Positions 29,894-30,753 of a DNA stretch of 30,753 nt are shown here, in pieces (position 1 is the stretch's first letter; the number at the start of each line of letters is the position of its first letter). The notes below the pieces were generated by a model. It ran no database searches and was not told the origin of the DNA. It saw only the letters and a program-made list of their open reading frames with translations. This DNA comes from JBOGUF01 sp050696075 (GTDB taxonomy: Bacteria; Chloroflexota; Chloroflexia; Thermomicrobiales; UBA6265). The translations under genes were made by a program, and so were the position numbers. The stretch covers positions 1 through 30,753 of the forward strand of contig JBOGUF010000049.1 in assembly GCA_050696075.1 (NCBI GenBank). The letters are read 5' to 3'.

Positions 29894-30333
29894 GCGACGT
29901 CATCGTCGACACTAGTCTCGCCGTCAAATGGGTCCTCCCCGAGTCACATTCTGACGTGGCATTGGCTTTGGCAGCGCGTTGGCGCCGGGGTCAGCGAACC
30001 ATCATCGTCCCGGCTTGGTTTGCCTGCGAAGTGGCCAATGTGTTTTTTCAGCGCATCCGGCAACGGAGTATCACGCTGGCGGATGCGCAGGATTTGCTGG
30101 TCGAGATCATGGTTGCGGTTCGACCCGTCGACGTCAGTACTGTCGTGGGAAGCCGCGCGCTCGAAATTGCCCATTCACTCGGCCAGCGCGCCAACTACGA
30201 CGCTTACTATCTCGCCTTGGCCGAGCATCTCGACTGCGAGCTGTGGTCGGCCGACGAGCGATTCTGGCGCGCGGCGCACCCGGTGTTTCCTTGGGCGCGA
30301 TGGATTGGGGAAGAAACCCTCGGTCATTCCTAG
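29890..30333 (+). CDS. VapC-type PIN-domain toxin
   Basis: A 147-residue classic VapC: VIVDTSLAVKWVLPE (Asp7, with the KW-x-LPE motif), WFACEVANVFFQ (Glu47), YDAYYLALAEHLDCELWSAD with the late aspartates, then ERFWRAA. Predicted Mg-dependent endoribonuclease toxin, usually against tRNA or rRNA. The GTG start at 29890 overlaps the partner stop, so translation is coupled. It is the fourth PIN-domain gene in the window and of a different subtype from the two tandem copies at 5-6.3 kb. Confidence 0.85.
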   Translation: MSDVIVDTSLAVKWVLPESHSDVALALAARWRRGQRTIIVPAWFACEVANVFFQRIRQRSITLADAQDLLVEIMVAVRPVDVSTVVGSRALEIAHSLGQRANYDAYYLALAEHLDCELWSADERFWRAAHPVFPWARWIGEETLGHS

Positions 30334-30341
30334 AGCGGTCG

Positions 30342-30596
30342 TCATAGGCGTCGCGCTTGCTTGACCCTGGCGAAGGCCAACTCGATCGGATTGAGGTCCG
30401 GCGAGGAGGTCGGCAGGACGCGTCGCTGGCAGCCGACGGCCTCGATGCGGGCGCAAGCGCGAGCGCTCGTGGGGACGTTGAGGTTGTCGAGCACCACGGT
30501 CTGCCCGGGTCGCGGGGTTGGGACCAAGACCTGAGCCACGAAGGTGGCGAGGGCGCGGCATTGTTTCGGCTTGCCATTGAATTCGTCAGACGTCAC
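30342..30596 (-). pseudogene. IS630-family transposase remnant
   Basis: 84 residues matching the C-terminal part of the IS630 DDE domain: VVLDNLNVPTSARACARIEA (with the second Asp), LPTSSPDLNPIELAFARVKQ (with the last acidic residue). The N-terminal half with the first Asp is absent, and the usual C-terminal helix after AFARVK is cut by a stop. No inverted repeats are seen. The remnant abuts the end of the DinB-like gene, with a GTGA-type overlap that is probably accidental. No transposition activity is possible. Confidence 0.75.
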
Positions 30597-30751
30597 GCGT
30601 CAATCGGCATCGTCTTCGGCGTCATGCGCCCGGTGGCGAGGGCGTAGCCCCAGGCCGAGACATCGGGCGGCTCGTGCCCCAGCGCGCCGAGGATGGTGCC
30701 GACGTGCGCGCGGTGCTCGGTGGCGTGGTGCAGCGCCTGGGTGAGGAACAC
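30593..30751 (-). CDS. DinB-family protein, C-terminal part (partial)
   Basis: The frame enters from the right edge and ends at TGA (30593-30595). It reads VFLTQALHHATEHRAHVGTI (start of visible part), then LGHEPPDVSAWGYALATGRM. The pattern 'HHATEHRAHVGTILGALG' with two metal-binding His is typical of DinB/YfiT four-helix proteins, which often act as thiol-dependent transferases or hydrolases. The first half lies outside the window. Confidence 0.72.
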   Translation of the reverse strand: MFLTQALHHATEHRAHVGTILGALGHEPPDVSAWGYALATGRMTPKTMPIDA

Positions 30752-30753
30752 CC

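Overview
The window is high-GC bacterial DNA with AGGAGG-type ribosome binding sites, GTG/TTG starts beside ATG, and Tat-dependent solute-binding proteins of both the sugar and the peptide class. There are no rRNA or tRNA genes. The gene style (GntR/UTRA regulator, CUT1 sugar importer, tandem NamZ-like proteins, DinB proteins, many PIN-domain toxins, MITE-like GC-rich palindromic repeats) suggests a Chloroflexota lineage, perhaps Thermomicrobia-like. This placement is inference; no marker gene proves it.

Layout. 1-4.6 kb: a partial gene, an AzgA/PbuG-type purine permease, a small unknown protein, an acyl-CoA dehydrogenase and an F420/FMN split-barrel protein. 4.6-6.6 kb (minus): a metallophosphoesterase behind two tandem, duplicated RHH/PIN toxin-antitoxin pairs. 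6.7-21.4 kb: a large catabolic region with an amidohydrolase, a GntR/UTRA regulator, a CUT1 sugar importer (binding protein plus two permeases), an AmiE-like serine hydrolase, two NamZ-like (DUF1343) proteins, a gamma-glutamyltransferase-like protein and a Dpp/Opp-type peptide importer (binding protein plus two permeases). 21.4-25.5 kb: an A+T-richer two-gene module (unknown protein plus a QueC/QatC-like PP-loop protein split by an in-frame TGA), then an XRE-ImmA/IrrE protein with a PIN partner. 25.5-30.75 kb: a D-cysteine desulfhydrase/ACC-deaminase-like enzyme, a zinc-ribbon protein and a sigma-like factor behind a LexA-type palindrome, a DUF885-like metallopeptidase, a zinc-finger/VapC pair, an IS630 transposase remnant and a partial DinB protein.

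Main idea. AmiE-like amidase, NamZ and sugar uptake are the parts of the Bacillus subtilis MurNAc/muropeptide recovery operon (murQ-murR-murP-amiE-nagZ-ybbC). Here they sit with a peptide importer and a gamma-glutamyl hydrolase. An almost identical promoter-operator (TTGACA-N17-TATGGT followed by a shared 25-bp block) precedes both gntR and the peptide importer, and a diverged copy precedes the desulfhydrase-like gene. I read this as one GntR-controlled regulon for scavenging cell-wall fragments: sugar part, peptide part and possibly D-amino acids. MurQ, NagZ and the ABC ATPases are not in the window.

Two MITE-like repeat families (R1, about 140 bp; R2, about 135 bp) shape the region. One R2 copy lies in frame inside the amidase gene, another supplies both stop codons of two convergent genes, and R1 copies lie inside the import/hydrolase operon.
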